A stretch of 49,483 nucleotides of DNA from Aporhodopirellula sallentina SM41 (GTDB taxonomy: Bacteria > Planctomycetota > Planctomycetia > Pirellulales > Pirellulaceae): contig NZ_ANOH01000136.1 of assembly GCF_000346505.1 (NCBI RefSeq), forward strand, positions 1 through 49,483, read 5' to 3'. Below the pieces are notes generated by a model that saw nothing but the letters and a program-made list of their open reading frames with translations, was not told the origin of the DNA and did not search any database. Below, piece after piece: positions 29,480 through 38,694 of the stretch. The position numbers and the translations under genes are program-made. Position 1 is the stretch's first letter. The number at the start of each line of letters is the position of its first letter.

Positions 29480-29647
29480 AGCGGAATCCTTACGCTCACG
29501 ATCTGTTGGATCATGTACCCCCCCGGCACATTTTCCGCTCCGACACTCACAGGTATTCACCAACGGATTGTCGGACAACCTCTGTATCGTCGACCGGTGG
29601 CGCCGACATTAACGATTCTCCGAGATGCAGCGGTGGTTCCGCTGGAA

Positions 29648-30556
29648 TCAATCGTTCCGAACGTCCGATTCGCACCGATTGCAACGCTGGCGAACGGACT
29701 CATACGCCACCAATGCCGCCGAAACCGAGACGTTGAGGCTGTCGACATGACCCGCCATCGGTAGGTGAATTCCGGGGATTTTCGCCATCGGAGGCTTCTC
29801 CCCCGAAAGTTTTTGGTCGTTTCGCCGAGCAGGCGACCGCCATTCTTGCCACCGTTGGGCCAGTCCATCCGCTTCGCTGCCCATGATTACCGCCGTTCGA
29901 CCACGCGGCCCCGCTGCACTCAAATCGACCGTATACAACGACGTCGATCCTTCCACCCTCATCGCAAACATCTCGTCGACGTGATCGGACAGGTACTCTG
30001 CAATTTCCGACGCCGTGCCCGATGCCGCGGGTACGGTAAACACCGCGCCGAGTGACCCGCGGATCGCATTGGCGTTGAAACGATCACTCGGGCAATCACT
30101 CAACAAAACCGCAGAAACGCCCGCCCCGTCCGCGGTCCGAAAAATCGCGCCGATGTTGCCAGGTTTTTCCACCCGATCGAGCACCAACACCAAACCGGGC
30201 CGCAACTCCGGAAGATCCGCGAGCGAATCGCCCGGATGGACAAACTCCGCGAGGCACCGGTCATCCGCCTCGCCGTAACAAACCTTTGCGAAGAGTTCAC
30301 GGGTCACGCCCCGATACACACCCGACTCGATCGCATGTGCTCGAACACTTTGCAATTCCGGACCGCCATCGATCGGCAGGGTCTCGCCGGCGACCTGCTC
30401 ATAGAAGCCGAGCAGACGCATCCCTGACTCGATCGCCCGCAGCGTCTCGCGAGCTCCATCCACTAAAACCACCCCAGCGGCTCGTCGGCGACGGTTGTTC
30501 CGAAGACCGGCCAACCGTCGGATCGTCGCGTTTTGGCTGCTGCGGAGAATTTCCAA
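29648..30556 (-). CDS. TrmH/SpoU-family RNA 2'-O-methyltransferase
   Basis: 302 residues. The knotted SPOUT methyltransferase domain has its three motifs: LDRVEKPGNIGAIFRTADG (126-144, with N134 and R140), IMGSEADGL (224-232) and LPMAGHVDSLNVSVSAAL (265-282). The N-terminal 110 residues form the substrate-binding domain, with RLAGLRNNRRRRAAG touching RNA. About 25 residues rich in charge (RSPARRNDQKLSGEK) are inserted between motifs 2 and 3. The family methylates ribose in tRNA or 23S rRNA; the target here cannot be named. It starts at 30556 with ATG, divergent from the GNAT gene. Confidence 0.92.
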   Translation of the reverse strand: MEILRSSQNATIRRLAGLRNNRRRRAAGVVLVDGARETLRAIESGMRLLGFYEQVAGETLPIDGGPELQSVRAHAIESGVYRGVTRELFAKVCYGEADDRCLAEFVHPGDSLADLPELRPGLVLVLDRVEKPGNIGAIFRTADGAGVSAVLLSDCPSDRFNANAIRGSLGAVFTVPAASGTASEIAEYLSDHVDEMFAMRVEGSTSLYTVDLSAAGPRGRTAVIMGSEADGLAQRWQEWRSPARRNDQKLSGEKPPMAKIPGIHLPMAGHVDSLNVSVSAALVAYESVRQRCNRCESDVRND

Positions 30557-30718
30557 GGGGGTCGGCCTTTCTGGTGCCCGTTCGTCGATGGGCTGATCGG
30601 GTGAGGTTTGTTATTCTTGGCGGAGCTTTATCGTTCACGATACCGACCGGCTGTTCAACACCCTAGCCGTCGCAGTCGTCGCCATGATCCATCCCCGCCT
30701 CATCAAAGTCGAACCAAC

Positions 30719-31897
30719 ATGTCGGAGGTCACCTGCCTCGCCGTCGAGACCCGCCGCGACCAAAAAGCGTTCTTGGAACTCGAACGGCGACTCTACCGCG
30801 ACGACCCGAACTGGGTTCCGCCGTTGTGGGATGAACGCAAAAAGCTCGTCGGTTTCAAACCCCACCCTTTCTACGAAGACGCCGAGGCACAGTGCTTTCT
30901 CGCCAAGCGTGGTGATGTGGTGGTCGGCCGGGTGGTCGCAATCGTCAATCACGCTCACAACCGTACCCACAAAGACACGATCGGCTTTTTCGGTTTCTTC
31001 GAATGCGAAGACGACCAGGAGGCCGCCACCGCGCTGCTTTCCGCCGCCTGCGATTGGCTCCGCGATCGGAACATGACCGTCGCCCGCGGACCGGTCCACC
31101 CCAGCCTCAACTATGAGGTCGGACTCCTCGTCGACGGGTTCGATTCGCCACCGACATTCTTGATCACCTACAACAAGCCGTACTACGAGAAGCTGATCAA
31201 TTCATTCGGCTTCGAAAAGTCGCAAGACATCTTCAGCTACGAAGCCTCGATCGACATCCTCAGCGAACTCGACCCCAAGATGATGTACATCATGGAAGAG
31301 TCGATGAAGCGATTCAAAGCAACGACCCGGCCGATCCGACGATCACACTTCAAGGAAGACGTTCGGATCTTCCTCAACATCTACAACCAATCGCTCAAAC
31401 AAACCTGGGGTTACGTCCCAATGAGCGAAGCCGAGGTCGATGAACAAAGCAACGGACTCAAACATTTGCTCGTCCCCGAATTGACCAGCATCGCGGAAAT
31501 CGATGGCAAACCCGTCGGCGCCGGATTCGGTTTGCTCGACTACAACCCGATCATCCGCCGCATCGGTGGCAAACTGCTTCCGTTTGGTTGGCTGCACTTG
31601 CTGCTGGGACGAAAGAAAATTAAACGGCTGCGTTTGGTCAGTGCGAACGTGCTGCCCGAATATCAAAAATGGGGTCTCGGTCTGGTCACGCTCTATCCGA
31701 TCGTGCCCGCTTCGATCGACTACGGGATCACCGTCGGTGAGTTCTCGTGGGTGCTCGAGAGCAACCAACTCTCACGCGGAACGATCACCCGCGGTGGTGC
31801 GACCTGCACCAAGACACATCGCATCTACGACCGACCGATCGTGGACGTCGCCCCCGACAATCCGGACTCCGACCCGCAGGCGGACTCAACTCCGTGA
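30719..31897 (+). CDS. GNAT-type N-acetyltransferase-like protein (YghO-like)
   Basis: About 392 residues from the ATG at 30719. The sequence starts with [29 protein letters not shown], which is split here as [14 protein letters not shown] and DDPNWVPPL, then has [22 protein letters not shown], and a second fold block at the C-terminus with [19 protein letters not shown]. This is the double GNAT arrangement seen in the YghO-like family. The acetyl-CoA loop (Q-x-W/G-x-G) is in YQKWGLG. The substrate is unknown. It overlaps the helicase gene by four bases (GTGA), so translation of the two is probably coupled. Confidence 0.8.
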   Translation: MSEVTCLAVETRRDQKAFLELERRLYRDDPNWVPPLWDERKKLVGFKPHPFYEDAEAQCFLAKRGDVVVGRVVAIVNHAHNRTHKDTIGFFGFFECEDDQEAATALLSAACDWLRDRNMTVARGPVHPSLNYEVGLLVDGFDSPPTFLITYNKPYYEKLINSFGFEKSQDIFSYEASIDILSELDPKMMYIMEESMKRFKATTRPIRRSHFKEDVRIFLNIYNQSLKQTWGYVPMSEAEVDEQSNGLKHLLVPELTSIAEIDGKPVGAGFGLLDYNPIIRRIGGKLLPFGWLHLLLGRKKIKRLRLVSANVLPEYQKWGLGLVTLYPIVPASIDYGITVGEFSWVLESNQLSRGTITRGGATCTKTHRIYDRPIVDVAPDNPDSDPQADSTP

Positions 31898-34044
31898 ACC
31901 AAGGACCGAACCAACAACCGAGCGGCGGGAACGAACCTCCGCGCGGCGATGTGCTCGACGTTGATTCCATCCTCGGTCCCGGCGGCAGCATCAGCCGGCG
32001 ACTGAGCAACTACGAACCACGCGAACAGCAACTCGCGATGGCTCGCGAGGTGGCCGCTGCCATCGATGCAAAAGAACACCTGATCGCCGAAGCCGGAACG
32101 GGGACGGGCAAGAGTTTCGCTTACCTCGTTCCCGCGATCCTCTTCGCAACCCGCAACCAAGCCGAGGGGAAACGCCCCGCCGTCGACTCCGATCCTGACG
32201 ATCAAATCGACGACGTCGTCTCCCAACCCAAAAAAGCCACCTCAGACGAAAACCAACGCCGACGCGTGCTGATCTCAACACACACGATCAGCTTGCAGGA
32301 ACAACTCGTCGGCAAAGACATTCCACTGCTCAACAGTGTCATCCCGCGAGAGTTTTCCGCCGTGCTCGTCAAAGGTCGCGGCAACTACCTCTCGATCCGC
32401 CGGATGCAACGTGCCGTCGCGAAATCCACGTCGCTGATGGCAAACGACTTCCAAATCCAACAACTGCGAAACATCCAAAAGTGGTCCAAAGAAACCAATG
32501 ACGGATCGCTCGCCTCGTTGGAAATCAAACCCGATGCGGCCGTTTGGGACGAAGTCCGCAGCGATACGGGAAACTGCCTACGGAGCAAATGCCCGCACTT
32601 CAAAGAGTGCTTCTATTTCCGCGCCCGACGCCGAGCCCAAAACGCACAGGTGTTGATCGTCAACCACGCGATGCTGTTCACCGACATGGCGATGCGGCGG
32701 CAAGGGTTCTCGCTCCTGCCGGACTACGACGCCGTCATCCTCGACGAATGTCACACCATCGAATCCGTCGCCGGCGATCACCTCGGCATGCGTTTGACCA
32801 GTGGCCAGTTCGACTATCTGTTTGATCGGCTTTACAACGATCGGCAACAAAAAGGTCTACTCGTTGCGCACGGACTGGAAGGTCTCCAAGCCGAGGTCGA
32901 TCGATGCCGCTACGCCGCGAGCAACCTTTTCGCGGACGTCCTCGATTGGTTCGAACAAACCAAGTCCCGCAACGGACGCGTCCACCATCCCGACTTGGTC
33001 AGCAACCCGTTGAGCGAACCGATGGAGATACTCGCGCGGAAACTGCGGGCTCACGCCGACGCTCAGGAAAACGATTCCGATCGGCAAGATTTCCAGTCCG
33101 CTCACGATCGACTGCTCGCCCTCGCGGGAGGTCTGCGGGAATGGCTGGCTCAAAAAAGTGAACATGAATGTGTTTACTGGGTCGAGACCACCGGAAACCG
33201 ACGCGGGCGAGACCGCGTTTCTCTCTCCGCATCGCCCATCGACATCGGTGCAACGCTCCGAACCGAGCTGTTTCAAAACGACGATATCGATTCGGTCGTC
33301 ATGACCAGCGCGACACTGGCCAGCGGTGACGAACAAAAGTTCTCGTTCTTCCGCAGCCGCGTCGGGCTGACCGGAGGACGCAACCTACAGGTCGGCAGCC
33401 CGTTCGACTATCAAAAGCAAGCCAAACTCGTCATCGTCAACGGTTTGCCCGATCCTTCGTCGCAGCGTGAAGATTTCGAACGGTCGATCCCGCAACAAAT
33501 CAAACGGTTCGCCGACTACTGCGACGGTCACACCTTTGTACTCTTCACCAGCTACGCGTTACTGCGACGCTGCGCCGAAGCGATCACGCCGTGGCTGATC
33601 GAAAAGAATCTCGAACTCTACAGCCAAGCAGGCGAACGAAACCGCACCCAATTGCTTGACGCGTTTCGCGAGAACCCACGCGGCGTGCTGCTAGGGACGG
33701 ACAGTTTTTGGCAAGGCGTTGACGTTCCCGGTGATGCACTCACCAACGTCATCATCACCAAATTGCCGTTCTCCGTCCCCGATCATCCGCTGCTCGAAGC
33801 CCGTTTGGAAGCCATCCGCGCCGCGGGCGGGAACCCGTTCTCTGACTACCAACTCCCCGAAGCCGTCATCAAGTTTCGTCAAGGTTTTGGACGGTTGATT
33901 CGCACCCGCAGCGATGAGGGAATGGTCGTCGTCCTCGATGGCCGTATCAAAACCAAACCCTACGGGCGGCGGTTCCTCAGCTCTCTCCCCGAGATGCCTA
34001 TTCTCAACGTGCAACCGACTAAGAAACGTTCCCGCAAGTCCTGA
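31894..34044 (+). CDS. DinG-family ATP-dependent DNA helicase
   Basis: 716 residues from a GTG at 31894 that overlaps the upstream stop. It belongs to the XPD/DinG superfamily 2 helicases. Walker A is AGTGTGKS (67-74), the DEAH-type box is D284-E-C-H287, and the C-terminal motifs include [17 protein letters not shown] and [12 protein letters not shown]. The iron-sulfur region holds C228, C233 and C239 ([15 protein letters not shown]), but the first expected ligand, in [10 protein letters not shown], is Ser167 rather than Cys. DinG unwinds D-loops, R-loops and forked DNA during repair. Long insertions near residues 90-115 are polar. No exonuclease domain is attached. A role in DNA repair is inferred. 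Confidence 0.9.
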   Translation: MNQGPNQQPSGGNEPPRGDVLDVDSILGPGGSISRRLSNYEPREQQLAMAREVAAAIDAKEHLIAEAGTGTGKSFAYLVPAILFATRNQAEGKRPAVDSDPDDQIDDVVSQPKKATSDENQRRRVLISTHTISLQEQLVGKDIPLLNSVIPREFSAVLVKGRGNYLSIRRMQRAVAKSTSLMANDFQIQQLRNIQKWSKETNDGSLASLEIKPDAAVWDEVRSDTGNCLRSKCPHFKECFYFRARRRAQNAQVLIVNHAMLFTDMAMRRQGFSLLPDYDAVILDECHTIESVAGDHLGMRLTSGQFDYLFDRLYNDRQQKGLLVAHGLEGLQAEVDRCRYAASNLFADVLDWFEQTKSRNGRVHHPDLVSNPLSEPMEILARKLRAHADAQENDSDRQDFQSAHDRLLALAGGLREWLAQKSEHECVYWVETTGNRRGRDRVSLSASPIDIGATLRTELFQNDDIDSVVMTSATLASGDEQKFSFFRSRVGLTGGRNLQVGSPFDYQKQAKLVIVNGLPDPSSQREDFERSIPQQIKRFADYCDGHTFVLFTSYALLRRCAEAITPWLIEKNLELYSQAGERNRTQLLDAFRENPRGVLLGTDSFWQGVDVPGDALTNVIITKLPFSVPDHPLLEARLEAIRAAGGNPFSDYQLPEAVIKFRQGFGRLIRTRSDEGMVVVLDGRIKTKPYGRRFLSSLPEMPILNVQPTKKRSRKS

Positions 34045-34147
34045 CACGACCACTGCGACGAACGCCACCGACGCGCATCGTCTCGCTCCGCTGCGGTATA
34101 CTCCGAACGAATTCTCCACATGAGTCGTTCGCGAAAAGAGTGAAAGC

Positions 34148-35476
34148 ATGCCAGCATCTCCGATCATTGTCCGATGTGGCAAATGCCAACAACGCATGAA
34201 AGTCGTCCCGCTGGCGACCGCGTCCCAAGTCAAATGCGTTGGCTGCGGAACCATGCTGCGGATCGCCGGAACCGACACCGCGAAACCTGCCGCCCAACCT
34301 CGACCTGCTGCGCCGCAACCCACCCCTGCGCCGCAGCCCGCTTCGACATTCACTCCCGGGACTGCACCCACTCCCGGACCTGCGAGCTTTCCAAATCAAC
34401 CACCACAACACCGCCCCCGCCCCCGCCCCGCAACGTCCCCGACGGTAAACCCGGGACCATCGAAACCAAAAGGCGGAATCCCCAAGTGGGTCTTTTTCGT
34501 CGTCGGTGGTGTCATCCTTCTTCCTATTATCTGCTGCGGCGCGATCGGGCTCGCGTTTCAATCACGAATCAACAGCGGTAAACCCGTACCGATTGCTGTC
34601 TCGCTCAAAGCAGCCCTCCCGCCCGCGCAGTTTCCACGACTCCGCAACCCCGAAATGACGTATCCCTCGGGAGTGAAGCGTTACTTCGTCCGCATCGCCG
34701 CCAACCCTGCTATTCCTGGCCAAACGATGCAGATGCGTGTCTTTGTTCCTCCCGGAGACCACGCCGATCGATCGCTGCCCTGCGTCCTCACGGCACCGGC
34801 GGGTACCCCGATGCTTCACGGCGTCACGCTCGAAGAGAACGATTCCTACGATGCAGAAACGCTGCCGTACGCCGAAGCCGGCTTTGTTGTGATTCAGTAT
34901 TCCCTCGACGGCGGCTTGCCCTCGGGCGCCGAGACGGAAGACGAAGAAGCCATGATGCGTTTGATCAGCAAAGCCTATCCAGCGTTCAAGGAAGCCGGCG
35001 CCGGAGTCGTCAACGGACGTAATGCAATCGAGTTCGCACTGAACTCGTTAAAGATGGTTGACCCCAATCGAATCAGTTGTGCCGGGCACAGTTCCGCCGG
35101 CAGCCTCTCGTTGCTGCTGGCCGCACACGATGATCGAATCTACCGGTGTGTCGCCTACGCCGCCGCATACGACCTGGAATCGCGAATGGGTGACATGACG
35201 TCAAATCTCGTCGTTCGCACGATCTTTCCCGGTATCAACGAATTCATTGTGGAGTCATCTCCGACGAACCATATCGATACGCTCGATTGTCCGGTGTTGG
35301 TTTTCCACGCACGAGACGACAGCAACGTGCCTTTCCGGGACGCCGAAACGTTCGTCAGCCTAGCGAAGTCTGCAGGGAAAAACGTCACGTTCGAAGCCAC
35401 ACCCACCGGTGACCACTACGAATCGATGATCAACCCCGGCATTCCCACCGCGATCGGATGGCTGCAAGAAGAGTAA
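34148..35476 (+). CDS. Membrane-anchored alpha/beta hydrolase with zinc-ribbon N-terminus
   Basis: 442 residues. Residues 8-40 have CGKC and, 17 residues later, CVGC, a zinc ribbon. A Pro-rich linker (about 46-112) follows, then one membrane helix (WVFFVVGGVILLPIICCGAI, about 118-137). The rest is an alpha/beta hydrolase of the prolyl oligopeptidase/dienelactone hydrolase type, with nucleophile S315 in GHSSAG, acid D390 or D391 in HARDD, and H423 in GDHYES. Position +2 after the nucleophile is Ala rather than Gly. The ribbon would be cytoplasmic and the enzyme periplasmic. It starts 104 bases after the helicase gene. The substrate is unknown; an esterase or peptidase is likely. Confidence 0.85.
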   Translation: MPASPIIVRCGKCQQRMKVVPLATASQVKCVGCGTMLRIAGTDTAKPAAQPRPAAPQPTPAPQPASTFTPGTAPTPGPASFPNQPPQHRPRPRPATSPTVNPGPSKPKGGIPKWVFFVVGGVILLPIICCGAIGLAFQSRINSGKPVPIAVSLKAALPPAQFPRLRNPEMTYPSGVKRYFVRIAANPAIPGQTMQMRVFVPPGDHADRSLPCVLTAPAGTPMLHGVTLEENDSYDAETLPYAEAGFVVIQYSLDGGLPSGAETEDEEAMMRLISKAYPAFKEAGAGVVNGRNAIEFALNSLKMVDPNRISCAGHSSAGSLSLLLAAHDDRIYRCVAYAAAYDLESRMGDMTSNLVVRTIFPGINEFIVESSPTNHIDTLDCPVLVFHARDDSNVPFRDAETFVSLAKSAGKNVTFEATPTGDHYESMINPGIPTAIGWLQEE

Positions 35477-35516
35477 GCCGATCGCGAAAGTGGCAGCACG
35501 TTCGTCGATACATGCT

Positions 35517-38372
35517 CTAGTTCCAATCGCCCGCGAGCTGCAGTACGAAATCAATCGCCTCGATCGTCGCGGTGTCCTCCGCCTCGTCCACGTCCGAAAC
35601 GGCTTGCACCACCGGAACATCGACAACGCCAATGCTCTGATCGCTCGATAAACTCACCAACACAGCGTTGGCCGCGGCGTTGAGCGTATCGGAACCTGCC
35701 GAGTCACGGATGATTGCGTGATCATCACCGCCACCACCTTGTATTCGGATGTCGTCGACATCAAAAACGCCGATCGACTGCCTGGGCGTAGTGACCGAGA
35801 ACTCACCCGGCCGCGTGCGGATCTGTTCGGCGTCGACGCTCCCGCGATACTCCACCCGGTCTTGACCTCCGAGTCCATCTATCAGCACGAGCGATGCCTG
35901 CTCGGGTGAAACAATCACACCCGGTTCGTCATTGACAAAGATCTGAAAACCCTGCTCACCGAGATTCTCGATGATGATCTGGTCATCACCGCGGGTCCCA
36001 TCGATCGTCAGTGCCGGCGTACCCGCGTTGGACGCCAATTCTCCACGCACATTAGCCGAGGCGACAAACATCCGTTTGGTAACCGCCGTCAGGACTTCAC
36101 CGAAGTTGTAGTCGATCGCCGTTTGGTTTTCCCCCAGTGTGACGCCGCTGAACGCGTTCAATCCATCGGGTGTACCAATGGTTTCACCGAGAGGCAAAAC
36201 CCGACCGGGAGTAATCGACGCGTCGCCAAAACCGGATGGCTGCTCTTCGATCATCCGGTAGTTCCCCGCAGGAACGTTCAGGAAAACATAGCTGCCGTCG
36301 GCCGCGGTCGTGGCGGTTCGGGCAACACCACCATCGGCCGACTCCAAACGTACCGTCACACCGGGCAATCCGAATTCAACCGGGTCAAAGACACCGTCAA
36401 AGTCGTTGTCGGTGTAGACAAACCCTTGAATACTGCCTTCGACGGAATCAAGTTGTCGATTCGCAAAGTCCAAATCTGCTCGATCCACGCCACTTTGGTT
36501 GGCGATCGAATACTCTGCGGGCGTTGGTGGATTGAGAAACCCTGTCGGCACCACTTCGGTTATCCGATGAGTCCCCGGCCCCACGTTGTCGAACTCATAT
36601 CGTCCATCAGCATCCGTCATCGCCGTCAAATCAACACTGCCGTCACTGTCCAGGTCCAATTCAACCGTCGTCTCGATACCAGGTTCCCCGGCGTCTTGAA
36701 TATCGTTTCCGTTGACGTCCTCAAACACGACGCCGCTCAGCGTTGTCAGCGTGAAATTTCCGAATAACAGGTCTTCGACCGTTGCCGGCGGATCGACATC
36801 AACCTCGATGACGCCGTTCCCACCAGGAGCGGTCTGGACCGCATCGACCGGCAGCATCTCCGCAACGCGATGCATACCCGCGGGAACGTTTTCAAAAACG
36901 AACGACCCATCGGCGGCCGTCTGAACACTGCGAACGTCACTCCCATCGCTATCCACATCGAGCTGGACCGTGATTCCTTCGACACCGGGCTCACCCGCCT
37001 GCCGCAGGCCGTCGCCGTTGACATCGTCGAATTTGAAACCGGACACCGTCGTGGTCACTTCTCGGTTTCCGAAGTCGAGCCCTTCGATGTCGGCTCCACT
37101 CGTGACGCTTTGCACGTAACCGTTGTCGTTCACCGGCAGCGTTTGGACAAAACCCGGGGGCAACACTTCACGAATAGTATGTTGACCGGGTCCGACATCC
37201 GCGAACCCATAATTTCCCGCCGCGTCCGTGGTAGTGGTTCGGTCAACGGAACCGTCACTATCCAGGTCCAAATTAATCGTGACCCCTTCAACGCCGGTTT
37301 CACTATCGTCGCGAACGGAATCACCATCGGCATCATTGAACTTGGAACCCGAAAGAGTGACTAGGGTGAAGTTGCCGATATCAACGTCAGCGATGTTCTG
37401 GTTGTCTTGGTTGAGGGTAAGGTTTGCCAAGGAATCCGCAGGCGTTGTCTGCTGCGTACCAGTGGGTGGAATTTCATTGACGGAGTACACGCCTTTGGGA
37501 AGATCGTCGAAAAGATAGTTCCCGTTGGCGTCGGTGGTGACCGGTGCGATGGTCATTGCCTCATCCGTACGAGTCAGCTCAATCGTCACGCCTTCGACAC
37601 CGGGTTCCCCAGCGTCGCGTGTTCCGTTGCCGTTGAGGTCATCGAACTTGACCCCGCCGATCGACCCGCCAACGATCTGCAATCCGACCTGAACGATATT
37701 GAGTGCGTCAGAAATGACCTCCGTCTGATCGATTCCGGCAACGCCATCGAGCACCGCCGCATCCGCAAACGACATCGCCCCGCTGAGCCCCGCGGTCAAA
37801 AAGGTTTCATCCGCATTGGCAACTGCGACAAACGGCAACTCACTAAACACCTCTGGAGCGGCGACACCGATCGCTTGGCCTTGGCCCAACGCCGGCAAGG
37901 CTCCGCCGCGAACGTCCTGCAGTTCAAACTCAGGATTGTTCACATCAAACTCTCCGTCACCCGGCGGGACGTTCAACGAACCGACCGCACGCTGGAGCGG
38001 GAACGATGGAGTCACCAAGCGGTCATCGCTTGGCAACTGGGGATTCCCCGACGCGTCGAGATTCGCATCGCCTTCGAATCGGAGCGTCTCCCCGTTCCAG
38101 TCCAGATCGAGAGGCAGGGCGATCACGCCTACCGGGTCATCGATGGGTTCATCCCGAATGTCTTGCACCTGAAACGCCACATACACGGTCTCCCCACGAA
38201 GCACCGGGCCACTGATTTCGACGGGCGGGTCGTCCTCTGGATCCGGAAATTGAGTCCCCGAATAAAATCCGATATCGACCCCGAGCGTCGCGAGCACCCG
38301 TCGATCTTCGAGCGATTCGAGCAGCAAACGTCGGCCACGATGGTAGAACGAGCGTTGAGTGAGGGGGGGCAT
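35517..38372 (-). CDS. Cell-surface protein with five SdrD-type B repeats
   Basis: About 951 residues from the ATG at 38372. The start carries the planctomycete leader RRLLLESLEDRRVLA, found on many exported proteins of these bacteria. Residues 25-245 look like a cohesin-type beta domain. Five Cna B/SdrD-like repeats follow, each starting near GxxFxDxNGDGxxDxGE, then GVEGVTIxL, and ending with NVPxGxxRxxExxPxGF. The Asp-rich loops (DVNGNDIQD, DSDGSVD) should bind calcium. The C-terminal 190 residues have RTX-like GTRGDDQI and GGGGDDHAIIRDSAGSD motifs. The frame is open to a GTG at 38621, but the start at 38372 leaves the leader near the N-terminus. A structural role in the cell wall or in adhesion is inferred. 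Confidence 0.85.
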   Translation of the reverse strand: MPPLTQRSFYHRGRRLLLESLEDRRVLATLGVDIGFYSGTQFPDPEDDPPVEISGPVLRGETVYVAFQVQDIRDEPIDDPVGVIALPLDLDWNGETLRFEGDANLDASGNPQLPSDDRLVTPSFPLQRAVGSLNVPPGDGEFDVNNPEFELQDVRGGALPALGQGQAIGVAAPEVFSELPFVAVANADETFLTAGLSGAMSFADAAVLDGVAGIDQTEVISDALNIVQVGLQIVGGSIGGVKFDDLNGNGTRDAGEPGVEGVTIELTRTDEAMTIAPVTTDANGNYLFDDLPKGVYSVNEIPPTGTQQTTPADSLANLTLNQDNQNIADVDIGNFTLVTLSGSKFNDADGDSVRDDSETGVEGVTINLDLDSDGSVDRTTTTDAAGNYGFADVGPGQHTIREVLPPGFVQTLPVNDNGYVQSVTSGADIEGLDFGNREVTTTVSGFKFDDVNGDGLRQAGEPGVEGITVQLDVDSDGSDVRSVQTAADGSFVFENVPAGMHRVAEMLPVDAVQTAPGGNGVIEVDVDPPATVEDLLFGNFTLTTLSGVVFEDVNGNDIQDAGEPGIETTVELDLDSDGSVDLTAMTDADGRYEFDNVGPGTHRITEVVPTGFLNPPTPAEYSIANQSGVDRADLDFANRQLDSVEGSIQGFVYTDNDFDGVFDPVEFGLPGVTVRLESADGGVARTATTAADGSYVFLNVPAGNYRMIEEQPSGFGDASITPGRVLPLGETIGTPDGLNAFSGVTLGENQTAIDYNFGEVLTAVTKRMFVASANVRGELASNAGTPALTIDGTRGDDQIIIENLGEQGFQIFVNDEPGVIVSPEQASLVLIDGLGGQDRVEYRGSVDAEQIRTRPGEFSVTTPRQSIGVFDVDDIRIQGGGGDDHAIIRDSAGSDTLNAAANAVLVSLSSDQSIGVVDVPVVQAVSDVDEAEDTATIEAIDFVLQLAGDWN

Positions 38373-38694
38373 AGCTGGCACCGAGGGTGAATCAGGAAAC
38401 CTACGGAGTTCAGGATAAACCGATTCCCCCAGATTGCCATGAATGAGCCCCCTGGTCCCAAAAATTCCATCCGGGTTTGACTCTTTTGGCTCAAGTTTGC
38501 TAACCCGAAACCCGACACCGCTCGCCCTCGCGTCGAAAGACACGTGCGACGTGCTCAAACGATTGCTCACACTACCAATTGGATGTCCCCTTTGACGTGT
38601 TTCACGACCCCGGTCCACCACCGGTCAAACACCTCCGAACGCATCCCGCCGGCCCCGGCAATCCATCCTCGATGAGTTTTACTGGAATTCCAAC
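38373..38694. other. Divergent intergenic region
   Basis: About 320 bases between the SdrD-repeat gene and the second BBP7 gene, which read away from each other. The minus frame remains open through most of it but gives no signal-like or conserved sequence. It must hold two promoters; I see no convincing -35/-10 pair or operator repeat. Confidence 0.5.

Noticed and set aside
37407-38390. 327-residue plus-strand frame
   Set aside because: It is antisense to the SdrD-repeat protein and repeats only because that gene repeats.
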